Of a stretch of DNA of 64,000 bases, positions 24,486-32,716 are shown piece by piece (positions within the stretch are counted from its first letter, which is position 1; each line of letters opens with the position of its first letter). Below the pieces are notes generated by a model that saw only the letters and a list, made by a program, of their open reading frames with translations, did no database searches and was not told where the DNA came from. The translations under genes were made by a program, and so were the position numbers. Source of the DNA: PALSA-270 sp963770245 (GTDB lineage: Bacteria > Acidobacteriota > Terriglobia > Terriglobales > Acidobacteriaceae); NCBI GenBank assembly GCA_963770245.1, contig CAVYOX010000016.1, positions 434,001 to 498,000 of the forward strand, written 5' to 3'.

Positions 24486-24604
24486 CAACTGGGAGTTACT
24501 TAGGGGAGGCAGGGGAGAGCGCTAGGTACTTTGTTTTCAGCCTCTGGGGCCGCAACGGTCACCGCCTGCCCGGGCCCTGCTCGCGCTCTGCGGGGGGCGG
24601 TGCG

Positions 24605-24640
24605 TGTCATATTTTGTCGGCCGCCTGACAGTTTGTGTCA
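24605..24640. promoter_or_regulatory. TGACA-GTTTG-TGTCA inverted repeat plus extra TGTC half-sites
   Basis: The inverted repeat is at 24626-24640, 141 bases upstream of the -24/-12 promoter. Two further TGTC half-sites lie at 24605-24609 and 24615-24618, so four half-sites cluster in 36 bases. The 15-mer is shared with the region upstream of the other prepilin gene. Confidence 0.6.
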
Positions 24641-24857
24641 TTCTGGGAAAGGCCTGAGACAACCCCTGAGGCACGAAATAGCCTCCTGCGGGGAGACGGT
24701 CCGTGTTTGCACCCGGCAAAGCCTTTTCCTGCCGGAAGCGAGGGGTTCGTGAATGAAAGCTGGGCGGGGGACTGATCGACCATCGGGCCTCGAGAATTCG
24801 GGCCTGGAATTGAATTTCGACCAAGCGCACGCTCCGTCCGGGGTTCCGAGTCGCCAC

Positions 24858-26042
24858 TCACTGCCTCAGGCCGAGGTGAAGCAGCATGCAGGTCACGTCA
24901 TCGTGCTGGGGAGTCGCGCCGACGAACCGATCGAGATCGCTCATCATTCGCCGCAATAGCTCGCTCGGGGTCTCGGCCGTTCCCCCTTCGAGCACATTCA
25001 GCATGCGCTGCTCCCCATATTCTTCCTCGCGCTCGTTGAGCGCCTCGACCAGGCCGTCGGTGAAGATCACAAGCCAATCGCCGGCTTTGAGACCGACGGT
25101 GCCGGATTCATAGCTGCCCTCTGCCCGGATGCCGAGCGGCAAGCCGCCGTTCGTGAGACGTTCGATCGCTCCGGAAGCGCGCCGGAGGACGGGCGGGTTG
25201 TGGCCGGCGTTGATATAGGTCAGGATCCCGGTCGCAGGGTCAAATTCCGCCAGGAATGCGGTGGTGAAGCGCAGTCCACCCTGACTGTTGGTGCAGGCAT
25301 AGCGATTCATTCCAGCCACGATCTCCTCGAGCGAGTGCGAGGTCGCGGAAAGAGTCTTGAGGCTGGCCTGAAAGGTTGCCATCAACAGTGCGGCGGGTAT
25401 GCTCTTGCCCGCAACATCGGCGACCGCGAGCAGGAAGCGCGGCTGGCCGCTCGCCGTCACCGGCCGCTCGAATACATCGTAGTAATCCCCGGCCACGGTG
25501 TTGGCAGGGCGGGTGGCGAAGGCGATGGCCATGCCGGGCACCAGGGGCGGCGCGGCGGGCAAAAGCCAGCTCTGGATGTCGCGCGCGATCTCCAGGTCGC
25601 GCTTCATCACCACCCGATCCGCCACCTCCAGGGTGAGCAGGAGAAAAAGCGCCAGTCCGCCGTAGAAGCGCAAGTCCAGTTCAACCACTTCAACTTCGCC
25701 CGCCTTGCCGTGATAACTGAATCCTCCGGCGGGAAAAATTAGAAATATGACTCCCACGAGCAGAAGTACTCGGCGCGGCGGGGAGAGCTTTTCGAGGATG
25801 GCCCAGGCGAGTTCCTGCAGAGTATGAAAAAAATTATGGTGTCCGGCTTCGCGGGGCTTGCGGGCGTCGAAGTCCCGCTGGTAAAGGCGATAGCTGGCGC
25901 GAGCGTCGATGTGGAACTGCTTCCATAGCTGGCTCAGTTCGAGTCCCTCGGTGACCCGCAGCCAGAACCGGTCGATCTGCGCCAGGAATGGGGGGCGTCG
26001 CGCCGTCGGCTGGCCGGCGGGCTGGGGTGGGGAGGAAGGCAT
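24858..26042 (-). CDS. Membrane-bound PP2C serine phosphatase (RsbU/SpoIIE type)
   Basis: A 394-residue protein with a Pro-rich start, two hydrophobic segments (VLLLVGVIFLIFPAGGF, about 92-108, and FYGGLALFLLLTLEVAD, about 125-142), then a SpoIIE phosphatase domain from about residue 150. Conserved motifs are GDYYDVF, VADVAGKSIPAALLMA, INAGHNPP, IFTDGLVEA and HDDVTCMLLHL, so the metal-binding aspartates are intact. It lacks a recognisable HAMP, PAS or receiver input. It probably dephosphorylates an anti-sigma antagonist in partner switching. Transcribed alone on the minus strand. Confidence 0.92.
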   Translation of the reverse strand: MPSSPPQPAGQPTARRPPFLAQIDRFWLRVTEGLELSQLWKQFHIDARASYRLYQRDFDARKPREAGHHNFFHTLQELAWAILEKLSPPRRVLLLVGVIFLIFPAGGFSYHGKAGEVEVVELDLRFYGGLALFLLLTLEVADRVVMKRDLEIARDIQSWLLPAAPPLVPGMAIAFATRPANTVAGDYYDVFERPVTASGQPRFLLAVADVAGKSIPAALLMATFQASLKTLSATSHSLEEIVAGMNRYACTNSQGGLRFTTAFLAEFDPATGILTYINAGHNPPVLRRASGAIERLTNGGLPLGIRAEGSYESGTVGLKAGDWLVIFTDGLVEALNEREEEYGEQRMLNVLEGGTAETPSELLRRMMSDLDRFVGATPQHDDVTCMLLHLGLRQ

Positions 26043-26103
26043 GGCGGCTTGGAGCAGCGATTATAGCCGCCCCGCGGAAAGGAAGTATCGGTCGGGGTCG
26101 CGC

Positions 26104-27105
26104 TCAGAACAGGCTGAGTTGGGTTTCGGCGACCGCGGCGGCAAACAGCTGGCCGCGGTCGCGCCCGGAATTGCGCCGCATCCCGTATTTTTCGCGCAAT
26201 CGGGACATGAGTTGGGATAGACGTTGGCTGTAGGCCTTGGGCAGAAAGGCGCTGTCCTGATAACGGCGCCGATAGTTTTCCGCCAGTTGCGGGAATTCTT
26301 TTTCGAGGAAAGGGAAGAAGACGGCGGTCGAGCAGGGCTTCAGGAAGAGCGGATTGGCGAAGATGTCCTGGCCGCCGGCCTGAGCCGTGGCTCGAACCAC
26401 GGCCTCCAAGTCGCGCGGCGAATCGGTGATGCCGGGCAAAACCGGAGAACAGCTTACCGCGACCTGGATGCCGGCGAGGTTCAGTTGGCGCACCGCGTCC
26501 AGACGAAGGTCGGGGCGGGGCGCGCGCGGCTCCAGCCTGCGCGCGAGATCCACGTTGAGGGTGGTGATCGTCAAGTGAACCCACAGGCTATTCTGCCGCC
26601 CGATTTTTTTCAGCAGGTCGATATCACGCAGGACGAAGTTCGATTTGGTGATGAGGCCCAGTCTGAGCCCTTGGTGCCGAGTCAGCTCCTCAAGAATGGT
26701 TCGCGTCACTTCGTAGTGCTTCTCCGCGGGCTGATAGGGGTCGGTGGCGGTGCCGATGGCGATTTCCTCGCCTGGCTGCACCTGACGGAGTTCCTGGCGC
26801 AAGAGGCCGGCGGCGTGCTGCTTGACGTAAATCTTCTGCTCGAAATCGGAGCCGTTGCGCATTTCCATGAACTCGTGGGTGTAACGGGCGTAGCAGTATT
26901 TGCAGGCGAACTCGCAACCCCGATAAGGATTGATGGTCCAGGTAAAGGGCACGCGCACGCCGGTCGTGCGGTTCAGCAGAGAACGGGATGGCAGGGTGAA
27001 ATATTCGACCGCCTGACCCTCGCGAAGAGTCTCGCCATGCGATGCCAAGCGGGCAATACCCACGAGCTTCGTTCCGCGGTCCGGCAGCAGGGGAAGAGTC
27101 GCCAT
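26104..27105 (-). CDS. Radical SAM protein, SPL-like family
   Basis: I start at ATG 27105 (MATLPLLPDRGTKLVGIARL), since upstream codons are not protein-like. The 333-residue enzyme has the [4Fe-4S]/SAM motif CEFACKYCYAR (CxxxCxxC) near residue 66, a GTATDPYQPAE loop, and GLITKSNFVLRDIDLL. This is the Rv2578c/spore-photoproduct-lyase-like branch whose reactions are mostly unknown. Such proteins are often near DNA-repair genes, but no such gene adjoins here. Confidence 0.88.
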   Translation of the reverse strand: MATLPLLPDRGTKLVGIARLASHGETLREGQAVEYFTLPSRSLLNRTTGVRVPFTWTINPYRGCEFACKYCYARYTHEFMEMRNGSDFEQKIYVKQHAAGLLRQELRQVQPGEEIAIGTATDPYQPAEKHYEVTRTILEELTRHQGLRLGLITKSNFVLRDIDLLKKIGRQNSLWVHLTITTLNVDLARRLEPRAPRPDLRLDAVRQLNLAGIQVAVSCSPVLPGITDSPRDLEAVVRATAQAGGQDIFANPLFLKPCSTAVFFPFLEKEFPQLAENYRRRYQDSAFLPKAYSQRLSQLMSRLREKYGMRRNSGRDRGQLFAAAVAETQLSLF

Positions 27106-27806
27106 CTTGTAGTTTCGCTTTTTGTTCGCTATCGATCTTACCTGCGGTCGAGCCCCCCGGTCAAGCCCAGGATGGGGGTGAGACATGACGGAGGGAATAT
27201 GCCCCCCTCTTTGCCGGGTGCGGCCAAAAAGAGATTTCTTCCCAATGTGGAATTGCTGCATCGAGGAGGCCGTACCGCCGCCTTCCGATCCTCGCGTGCG
27301 AGCATTGCAACCCTTGGACCAGCCGAAGAACGAACCGATCCGCTGGTTGCTTGGTCGCGCACTCAAGCAACCCGCCGAGATTCCGGGGGCCAGTCATTTG
27401 TTTCTCGGCGCTCTTGCCTCTTCAAGGACAGGTCCGTTGGTTGCATGGAATGCGAACATTCACCGGTACCGGGCAGCCCTCGAGAACCCTGATGTTGCGC
27501 CGCAAGCAGAAGAAGACCTCCGTGCCAACAGCAGCAGCGATGCCGAGGATAAGCTGCGCTCGGTCGTCGCAGAAGGCCGTCATTAACTTGAACCAATTCA
27601 CAGATCCCGAGGTGCTGGTGCGGATCGCATACCGATGTGTTGCACTCTAGATGAAAATCTTTTCACGTATCGCGAACGGCGAGATCTGCGTATAATCGCC
27701 GGCGTTTGTGAAGTCAAAAAGGAGATTGGTGCTTGCTTCAGTCGATCCCACAGTTACCCGATGCGTCTATGATCGCCGACATTTGTAGCAAACCGAGGTT
27801 TCCGAA
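27106..27806. other. Seven hundred bases without a convincing gene
   Basis: Frames on both strands are short and lack family motifs. At 27651 the sequence MKIFSRIANGEIC resembles the first residues of a HIT-domain protein and then stops, perhaps a stub. TATAAT at 27691-27696 could serve the HAF gene at 27807 but has no -35. Probably another eroded region. Confidence 0.45.
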
Positions 27807-28832
27807 ATGTGCGTCACTCTCCGCGGTTTAACCTTTTCCGTCTTTCTGCTGACCGTCCTTCCCCACGTCCATGCGCAGCAGTACACCATCACTGACCTCG
27901 GAACTCTGCCCGGCGACACCGCCAGCAGAGGCTGGGCCGTCAACTCGACTGGATGGGTTGTGGGCGACTCCGCCCCGCACGCCATCTACTGGACAAAAAA
28001 TACAGGAATGCAAGACCTCGGCTGTATCGGTCAGAGTTTCGCCGGCGCGGTGAACGACAAGAATCGAATCGTCGGTTATTGCGGCCCAACCGGCGACACC
28101 ACAACTGCCTTCCTTTGGACCAAAAGCGGCGGCTTCCAGGATTTGGGCACGCTTTCCGGCGGCACCTTCAGCGGCGCGAACGGCATTAACAACTTCAATC
28201 AGGTCGTCGGCACTTCCAACTACGGGCCGTCACTCAACGATCTGCACGCGTTCTACTGGACCAAGGCCGGCGGCATGATCGACCTCGGCACCTTGGGCGG
28301 CGAGTTCAGCCTCGCCAACGCGATCAACAACTCCAGCCAAGTGGTCGGCTACTCCAGCTTTGATACCACCACCAACTCTCACGGCTTCATCTGGACCGCA
28401 GCCGGCGGCATGATTGACCTCGGCACGTTACCCACTGGAATTAACAGCGATGCCACCGCCATCAACGACGTCGGCATGATCGTGGGCAACGCTGACAACG
28501 GAAAAGGCAATCTGCGCGCAGTCATGTGGAAGAATGGAAAAATTCATAATCTCGGCCTGCTCAGCGGTTCGACCTATAGCTTCGCCAACTCCATTAACAA
28601 CGCCGGTGTGATCGTCGGAGAGTCTGGTCCCAAGAGCACAGATGTCTCCCACGCCGTCATCTGGAACAATAACGGGAACCTGCGCGATCTAAACAATCTG
28701 GTCTGCGGCACCACAGACTTTATCCTGCTCTCAGCACGCGCCATCAACGACTCAGGCCAAATCGCCGGTTACGGCATGATCAACGGACAAACCCACGCCT
28801 TCCTGGCCAACCCGGCCCAGAGTTGCGAATAA
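27807..28832 (+). CDS. Secreted HAF-repeat protein
   Basis: A 341-residue protein with signal peptide (LTFSVFLLTVLPHVHA, cleavage before QQYT) and six to seven repeats of about 45-50 residues, each containing DLGTL-G, a short S/N-x-A-x-x-IN stretch and G-x-I/V-VG, then F/I/A-x-W. These are HAF repeats (extracellular repeat family), predicted to fold as a beta-propeller-like domain. Conserved units start near residues 30, 70, 113, 158, 205 and 250. No enzymatic motif. Role unknown; acidobacterial genomes often carry several such proteins (recalled). Confidence 0.9.
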   Translation: MCVTLRGLTFSVFLLTVLPHVHAQQYTITDLGTLPGDTASRGWAVNSTGWVVGDSAPHAIYWTKNTGMQDLGCIGQSFAGAVNDKNRIVGYCGPTGDTTTAFLWTKSGGFQDLGTLSGGTFSGANGINNFNQVVGTSNYGPSLNDLHAFYWTKAGGMIDLGTLGGEFSLANAINNSSQVVGYSSFDTTTNSHGFIWTAAGGMIDLGTLPTGINSDATAINDVGMIVGNADNGKGNLRAVMWKNGKIHNLGLLSGSTYSFANSINNAGVIVGESGPKSTDVSHAVIWNNNGNLRDLNNLVCGTTDFILLSARAINDSGQIAGYGMINGQTHAFLANPAQSCE

Positions 28833-28920
28833 CGGCTAGCCCCCAGCCTGCGGGACAGACGCCCGGAATACTGAAATAACCTTCAATATCGGATACCCTG
28901 TCGAAGAAGGAGGTTTTTCC

Positions 28921-29694
28921 GTGGCGATTTCCTCTCCGTCAACATCCCAGCACTGGAGTCCGGATGCCTATGCCGCAAACGCAGATTTTGTGCCCGCGCT
29001 CGGGCAACCTGTGCTCGATTTGCTCCGGCCAAAGTCCGGCGAGCGCATCCTCGATTTGGGTTGCGGCGACGGATCACTGACCGAAAAGCTGGTTGTACTG
29101 GGTGCGCAGGTGGTGGGCATCGACGGCTCTCCAGAAATGATCGCAGCCGCCCGTCAGCGCGGACTTGATGCGAGGGTCATGGACGCCAGGGCGCTGATCT
29201 TTGAGAACGAATTCGATGCTGTGTTTTCCAACGCCGTCCTGCACTGGATCAGGGACGATCCGGACGCGCCGATTGCGGGTGCACTTCGCGCCCTCAGGGC
29301 TGGAGGAAGGTTCGTGGGAGAGTTGGGCGGCCATGCAAACGTCGCCGCGATTACCGTCGCGCTAGTCGCTACGCTGGAGCGCAGAGGCATCGGAGACGCC
29401 GCATCGTGGATTCCGTGGTACTTCCCGACCGTCGAAGACTATGAAACCCGCCTGCGGCGGGCTGGGTTCGTGCCGCAGAGTGTACAACTGCTGCCGCGCC
29501 CCACGCCGCTGCCGACCGGAATGCGCGGTTGGCTGGACACATTCGCCAATCCGTTCTGCGCCGCGCTGCCGTGCGAGGAGCGTGGCGGCTATCTCGACGA
29601 GGTTACGGCTCTGCTCAAGCCAGTCCTATGCGATGCAAACGGGCGGTGGACGGCGGACTATGCTCGGCTTCGCTTTGCTGCTAGCAAACCCTGA
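28921..29694 (+). CDS. SAM-dependent methyltransferase, trans-aconitate-methyltransferase-like
   Basis: GTG 28921 is preceded by AAGGAGG, a near-perfect ribosome site. The 257-residue class I methyltransferase has motif I ILDLGCGDGSLTEKL (about 43-57), VVGIDGSPEMIAAAR, and FDAVFSNAVLHWIRD, the last typical of Tam and relatives. The C-terminal half (WIPWYFPTVEDYETRLRRAGF, RGWLDTFANPF) matches the same group. Substrate could be trans-aconitate or another small acid; not provable here. Stands alone. Confidence 0.85.
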   Translation: MAISSPSTSQHWSPDAYAANADFVPALGQPVLDLLRPKSGERILDLGCGDGSLTEKLVVLGAQVVGIDGSPEMIAAARQRGLDARVMDARALIFENEFDAVFSNAVLHWIRDDPDAPIAGALRALRAGGRFVGELGGHANVAAITVALVATLERRGIGDAASWIPWYFPTVEDYETRLRRAGFVPQSVQLLPRPTPLPTGMRGWLDTFANPFCAALPCEERGGYLDEVTALLKPVLCDANGRWTADYARLRFAASKP

Positions 29695-29914
29695 AGCGTC
29701 TCTGTTTGCGGTGCCCGTAACTTGAACCGCTGGCTCGGTCGGGAGTCTGCCGATCCAGTCCAGATTGCGGCCGACAAAAGGGGCCTCATAAAGGTCAGCG
29801 AGTACACTGAGGACTCTCGGTTTGGGTTTCCGCCGGCGCGTGTCCCCATCACCATGTGAAACTCGAACCGGGCGGGAGCAGGAGTGTGCTAAGTCAGGGG
29901 GTCATGGCAGCAGA

Positions 29915-30329
29915 ATGCCGAGGGTTCGCGACAATTGGGGAAACTTGTCTCCTAAGACGTTGGTCCTCCTTCCTGGACTGGATGGAACTGGGAACCTGCT
30001 CACGAACTTCATTTCGGCGCTACCCCCAACTCCGAGTACCCGAATCGTCCCCTATCCGACAGACCGGTTTCTCAGCTACACCGAACTCCTATCCTGCGTG
30101 GTAGAAGTCATCCACGGCCGATTCATTGGTGAAGGGACGATGCTTTGAGGAAATTCGACGGCTGAAGCCAGACACGATTCTGGCCTCCATTCCTGCACCA
30201 CATTTTGTTTTGCAGCGGGAGCCACAGAAGGCCATTGACTTGATCCTGCATTTTGTTCAGGGGTTATCCCGGGAGCAAGCTACTCAAGTTGAACAATACC
30301 GTCGATGGGAGCTAAACCGCAGGTCATAA
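29915..30329 (+). pseudogene. Alpha/beta-hydrolase with internal deletion
   Basis: The first part, from ATG 29915, reads KTLVLLPGLDGTGNLLTNFISALPP and VPYPTDRFLSYTELL, the N-terminus of a small alpha/beta-hydrolase family. Near 30115-30140 the frame changes and the sequence resumes with CFEEIRRLKPDTILASIPAPHFVLQREPQKAI, the C-terminus of the same family including the catalytic-histidine segment APHF. Roughly 130 residues in between, with the nucleophile serine elbow and catalytic acid, are gone. The product cannot be an active hydrolase. Confidence 0.75.
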
Positions 30330-30516
30330 TGGCCGGGGCGTGTGAGCCCTTCCTGGATGACCCTTCCATATCTTCCGCCGTCACGGATCGCGAGCCTGAT
30401 CAGGAGAAGCGTCAGAACCGCTCCGGTCCCCGCATCCGATGCCCGCTCGGCGGCTTCTCGCCCCGCAAGGATGATGACGAGAAGTATTCGGACAACGGGA
30501 GGACATCCTTAGCGCT

Positions 30517-31059
30517 GTGGCGAACACACCGATCATCGGGTTTTACAGCGGCACCCAACCAGATCATCGCGGCCGCTATCTGAACGAGATTCAGGGATCA
30601 CCAGACGCTCAGTTGGAATCGGTTCACGACTACATACAATGGTTATTCCCATTGCCCGAGCGGAGCGGCTTCAACGTTGCAGCGCCCCTTCTGACCCACG
30701 AATCGATGCAGGAGTTCCGAACGCGGCCCGAGCTACAAGAAAAACTGCGAGCCTCTTTCCTCCGCATGATGAGCTTCTATGGGTTTGAGGTTCGATTAGG
30801 GGAGCGCATCACGGTGACTCGCGCTCCGAATTTTGCGGCCAAGGCGGCAGGCTGGCTTTCTCCGGGCGATCACAATCATTTGCGGATCACGAGAATCCTG
30901 AGATGCTTGACCGTACTTGGACTGGAAGCGGAGGCGAAGGCATTCCTCGACTGTTTGTGTGAGATTTACGAAGACGAGCAGAACAAACCACTTCCCGCGA
31001 TCAGCGACGAAACAATGCTGTACTGGAAAGAAGCCGTGGGCGATGCTGGCATCGGGTAG
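30517..31059 (+). CDS. Opioid-growth-factor-receptor (OGFr) conserved-region protein
   Basis: GTG 30517 begins a 180-residue soluble protein (MANTPIIGFYSGTQPDHRGRYLNEI). It has the OGFr domain pattern: a FYxG-PDxxGR start, LESVHDYIQWLFPLPERSGFN, AAPLLTHESMQEFR, and LRASFLRMMSFYGFEV. The domain is known from animal OGFr but also occurs as stand-alone bacterial proteins of unknown function. GGGAGGAC lies about 15 bases upstream, a little far. Neighbours are pseudogenes, so it gives no context. Family call is from recalled motifs. Confidence 0.8.
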   Translation: MANTPIIGFYSGTQPDHRGRYLNEIQGSPDAQLESVHDYIQWLFPLPERSGFNVAAPLLTHESMQEFRTRPELQEKLRASFLRMMSFYGFEVRLGERITVTRAPNFAAKAAGWLSPGDHNHLRITRILRCLTVLGLEAEAKAFLDCLCEIYEDEQNKPLPAISDETMLYWKEAVGDAGIG

Positions 31060-31290
31060 CCACCACAGTCCGGGCGAAGTGGATCAGGCTGTGGATCAGC
31101 ACCGTAACTTCGGGAACGGGTGGATTCATCCCGTTGAACAGGCGTAGCCCAAAGGGCACTGAAACCTTCTCGAATCGCTTCGTCCAGTAGGGTTTGATTT
31201 GGCGGTATTCGATCCTCGCTGGTGCCCGCGATGATCTGAGCCAGCCCACTCGCATTTAATGGTCGTCGTTATCTGCTCATGACAAACCGG
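31060..31290 (-). pseudogene. Probable ASCH-domain protein remnant
   Basis: On the minus strand one frame reads GLAQIIAGTSE and the neighbouring frame then reads RIEYRQIKPYWTKRFEK and PFGLRLFNGMNPPVPEVTVLI. The combination I-x-x-G-T/K-x-x-x-I-E-Y-R followed by PYW resembles ASCH-type RNA-binding domains. The join requires a frameshift, and the ends are missing. Moderate to low confidence; nothing else recognised up to 31487. Confidence 0.4.
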
Positions 31291-31487
31291 CATAGGTTCT
31301 TCAGTTGTGGTATGCGGGCTGGTACAGGGTCCGGGTGGTAAGTGCCCGCATTCCGTGCCGACTTTCGACTGTTCTGCTGTGAAGCAGCCTCGGCGAGGAC
31401 GACAGAATCCAATGAGCGCCGCGTTCTGCTGAAGAAGATTTATCGGTCAGCATCGAGTTCCTGCCGCGTGCGGGATGAGGCTTGTTC

Positions 31488-32084
31488 TTAATCTGGGCTG
31501 CGATCCGAGAGCAAAGCAAGCCTCTTTTCGACGGCAGGCGCTGCATCCACGACGGGGCCATCTGCGAAAACGGGCGGGGAGTTATCCCATTGCGCTTGCT
31601 TCCCATAGAGTACAGCCAAGTCCCATAGCATGCCGTTGCGCCGACAGCAGCTAGGCTCTGAGGAAAGCTGGCGGCGCAAAGCCTCGGCGACGAGATGGTC
31701 ATGGTCCCAATACTGGATAACCCGTGTGTCTGAAATTCGGGATTGAACCATCCTGCCGGGTGACGACCAATCCGTCGGCAGGATTGGCTCCCACACCACC
31801 AGGACACGCATCGGCAACGAACGCATCTGGTTGAGCAAGTTTTCGATTGCGGACGCCCCCCGCAAGCAAGTCGGTCATGTAGGCGACAGCAGCAGCACCA
31901 ACCGGGCTTCGTCGCCCGCGCCATTGAAATCATGTCTAAACTGGTCGAGGTTATTTTGTGTCAGTGATCTGAGCGCTGGTTGACCCGGTGGCGTTCCTTT
32001 CGACAGCCAGAGATAAGAGACGATCAGGAGCGCAGCGCTGATCCCGACCAAGCAAAATGCGTATTTGACTCTTCGCGTTGGCAT
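31488..32084 (-). CDS. Candidate selenoprotein: membrane-anchored thioredoxin-like UxxC protein (in-frame TGA)
   Basis: Read through one TGA (31875-31877), the frame is open from ATG 32084 to TAA 31488: 198 residues. An N-terminal anchor (YAFCLVGISAALLIVSYLWL, about 8-27) is followed by DEARLVLLLSPT-U-PTCLRGASAIENLL, then RVLVVWEPILPTDWSSPG, DTRVIQYWDHDHLVAEAL and a C-terminal tail. The strand-end motif SPT-U-x-x-C is that of a thioredoxin fold with the first active-site cysteine replaced by the TGA codon. Downstream coding quality is intact and the frame is unchanged. A hairpin of bacterial SECIS type starts 9 bases after the TGA. The gene starts 3 bases after the MerT-like gene. Alternative: a Cys-to-stop nonsense mutation. 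No sel genes are in the window. Confidence 0.7.
31847..31865 (-). promoter_or_regulatory. SECIS-like hairpin after in-frame TGA
   Basis: On the minus strand TTGCGG (31860-31865) pairs perfectly with CCGCAA (31847-31852) around a loop GGGGCGT. The stem starts 9 bases after the TGA, close to the 11 bases in E. coli fdhF. A lower stem CGA/TCG (31871-31873 with 31844-31846) can extend it past a 5-base bulge. Guanines at the loop, as required for SelB binding in known bacterial elements, are present. It lies inside the coding sequence, as expected for bacteria. Confidence 0.6.
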
Positions 32085-32087
32085 GTC

Positions 32088-32414
32088 TTACCCGGCAATC
32101 AAGTTGGCTATCACTTGTGGAAAAAGGATCACAAGAAGGACGATTAAAGCAGCGCCCCAAAAAAGGGCGATGCTCAACGGGCTTCGCTTTTGGCATTGAT
32201 TGCGCCGAACGTACAACTGAATGAAACCGACGCCGAGCAGGATGGCTGCACTGACGAGCAACCATGGACGTAATGACTGCAATCGGACACTCGCTCCTGC
32301 GAGCCCCAGCGCTCCCGGAAACGCGAATGGTAAGCAGCAAGATAGGGTCGATAGCGTAGCGATCACTGCCGCCACGGGCGTTGCTCGTTCTGCTGCTCGC
32401 ATGCGATGTCTCAT
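32088..32414 (-). CDS. MerT-like small metal-transport membrane protein
   Basis: A 108-residue protein with three hydrophobic helices: about 12-36 (containing the vicinal pair in TLSCCLPFAF), 48-67 (LRPWLLVSAAILLGVGFIQLY) and 82-105 (IALFWGAALIVLLVILFPQVI). A vicinal Cys pair in the first helix plus one cysteine in the following loop (RNQCQKRS) is the arrangement of MerT, which carries Hg(II) across the inner membrane. Its start overlaps the preceding gene by 4 bases (ATGA). The substrate could be mercury or another soft metal; no merA or merP is in the window. Confidence 0.75.
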   Translation of the reverse strand: MRHRMRAAERATPVAAVIATLSTLSCCLPFAFPGALGLAGASVRLQSLRPWLLVSAAILLGVGFIQLYVRRNQCQKRSPLSIALFWGAALIVLLVILFPQVIANLIAG

Positions 32415-32716
32415 TGCCTCCGCTTCGCGCCTGAAATCGCTACCCGCAACAACTCCTCGGACGGAATGCCGCTCCGATTTTCATACAGGCGACACGCTAA
32501 GCTGGGTACGCTCGTCTGATGCGGTTCGACATCCTCACCGTTGACGCGAACGGTGGGAGAACCTGGGAAGAACAGAGCCTTCGCCTCAAATTCGGTGGTC
32601 ACGGGTATCCCCTGAATTCCAGTCCTCACCGCTTCGGATGCCAAGACCGCTTGAAGTCTCTCGAACGTGGCCTGGTAGTTCGGGCAGCCGGGGACGTACA
32701 GAATCTCAATCCTCAC
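32411..32716 (-). CDS. Small thioredoxin-like protein with GCP motif
   Basis: I start at GTG 32716, overlapping the merR stop as GTGA. The 101-residue protein begins VRIEILYVPGCPNYQAT, a beta strand followed by a single-cysteine GCP active-site motif, and continues with the cis-proline region FPGSPTVRVNGEDVEP and LACRLYENRSGIPSEELL. It is a minimal thioredoxin fold with one cysteine in place of CxxC and a second in ACRLY. Related small proteins accompany mercury and arsenic operons. It may bind the metal or pass electrons to the UxxC protein encoded two genes on (inference). Confidence 0.75.
   Translation of the reverse strand: MRIEILYVPGCPNYQATFERLQAVLASEAVRTGIQGIPVTTEFEAKALFFPGSPTVRVNGEDVEPHQTSVPSLACRLYENRSGIPSEELLRVAISGAKRRQ

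Noticed and set aside
27651..27696. Possible start of a HIT-domain gene (MKIFSRIANGEIC) and a TATAAT box
   Set aside because: Only about 13 residues match before a stop, too little to call a pseudogene; the TATAAT has no -35 partner and may be coincidence.
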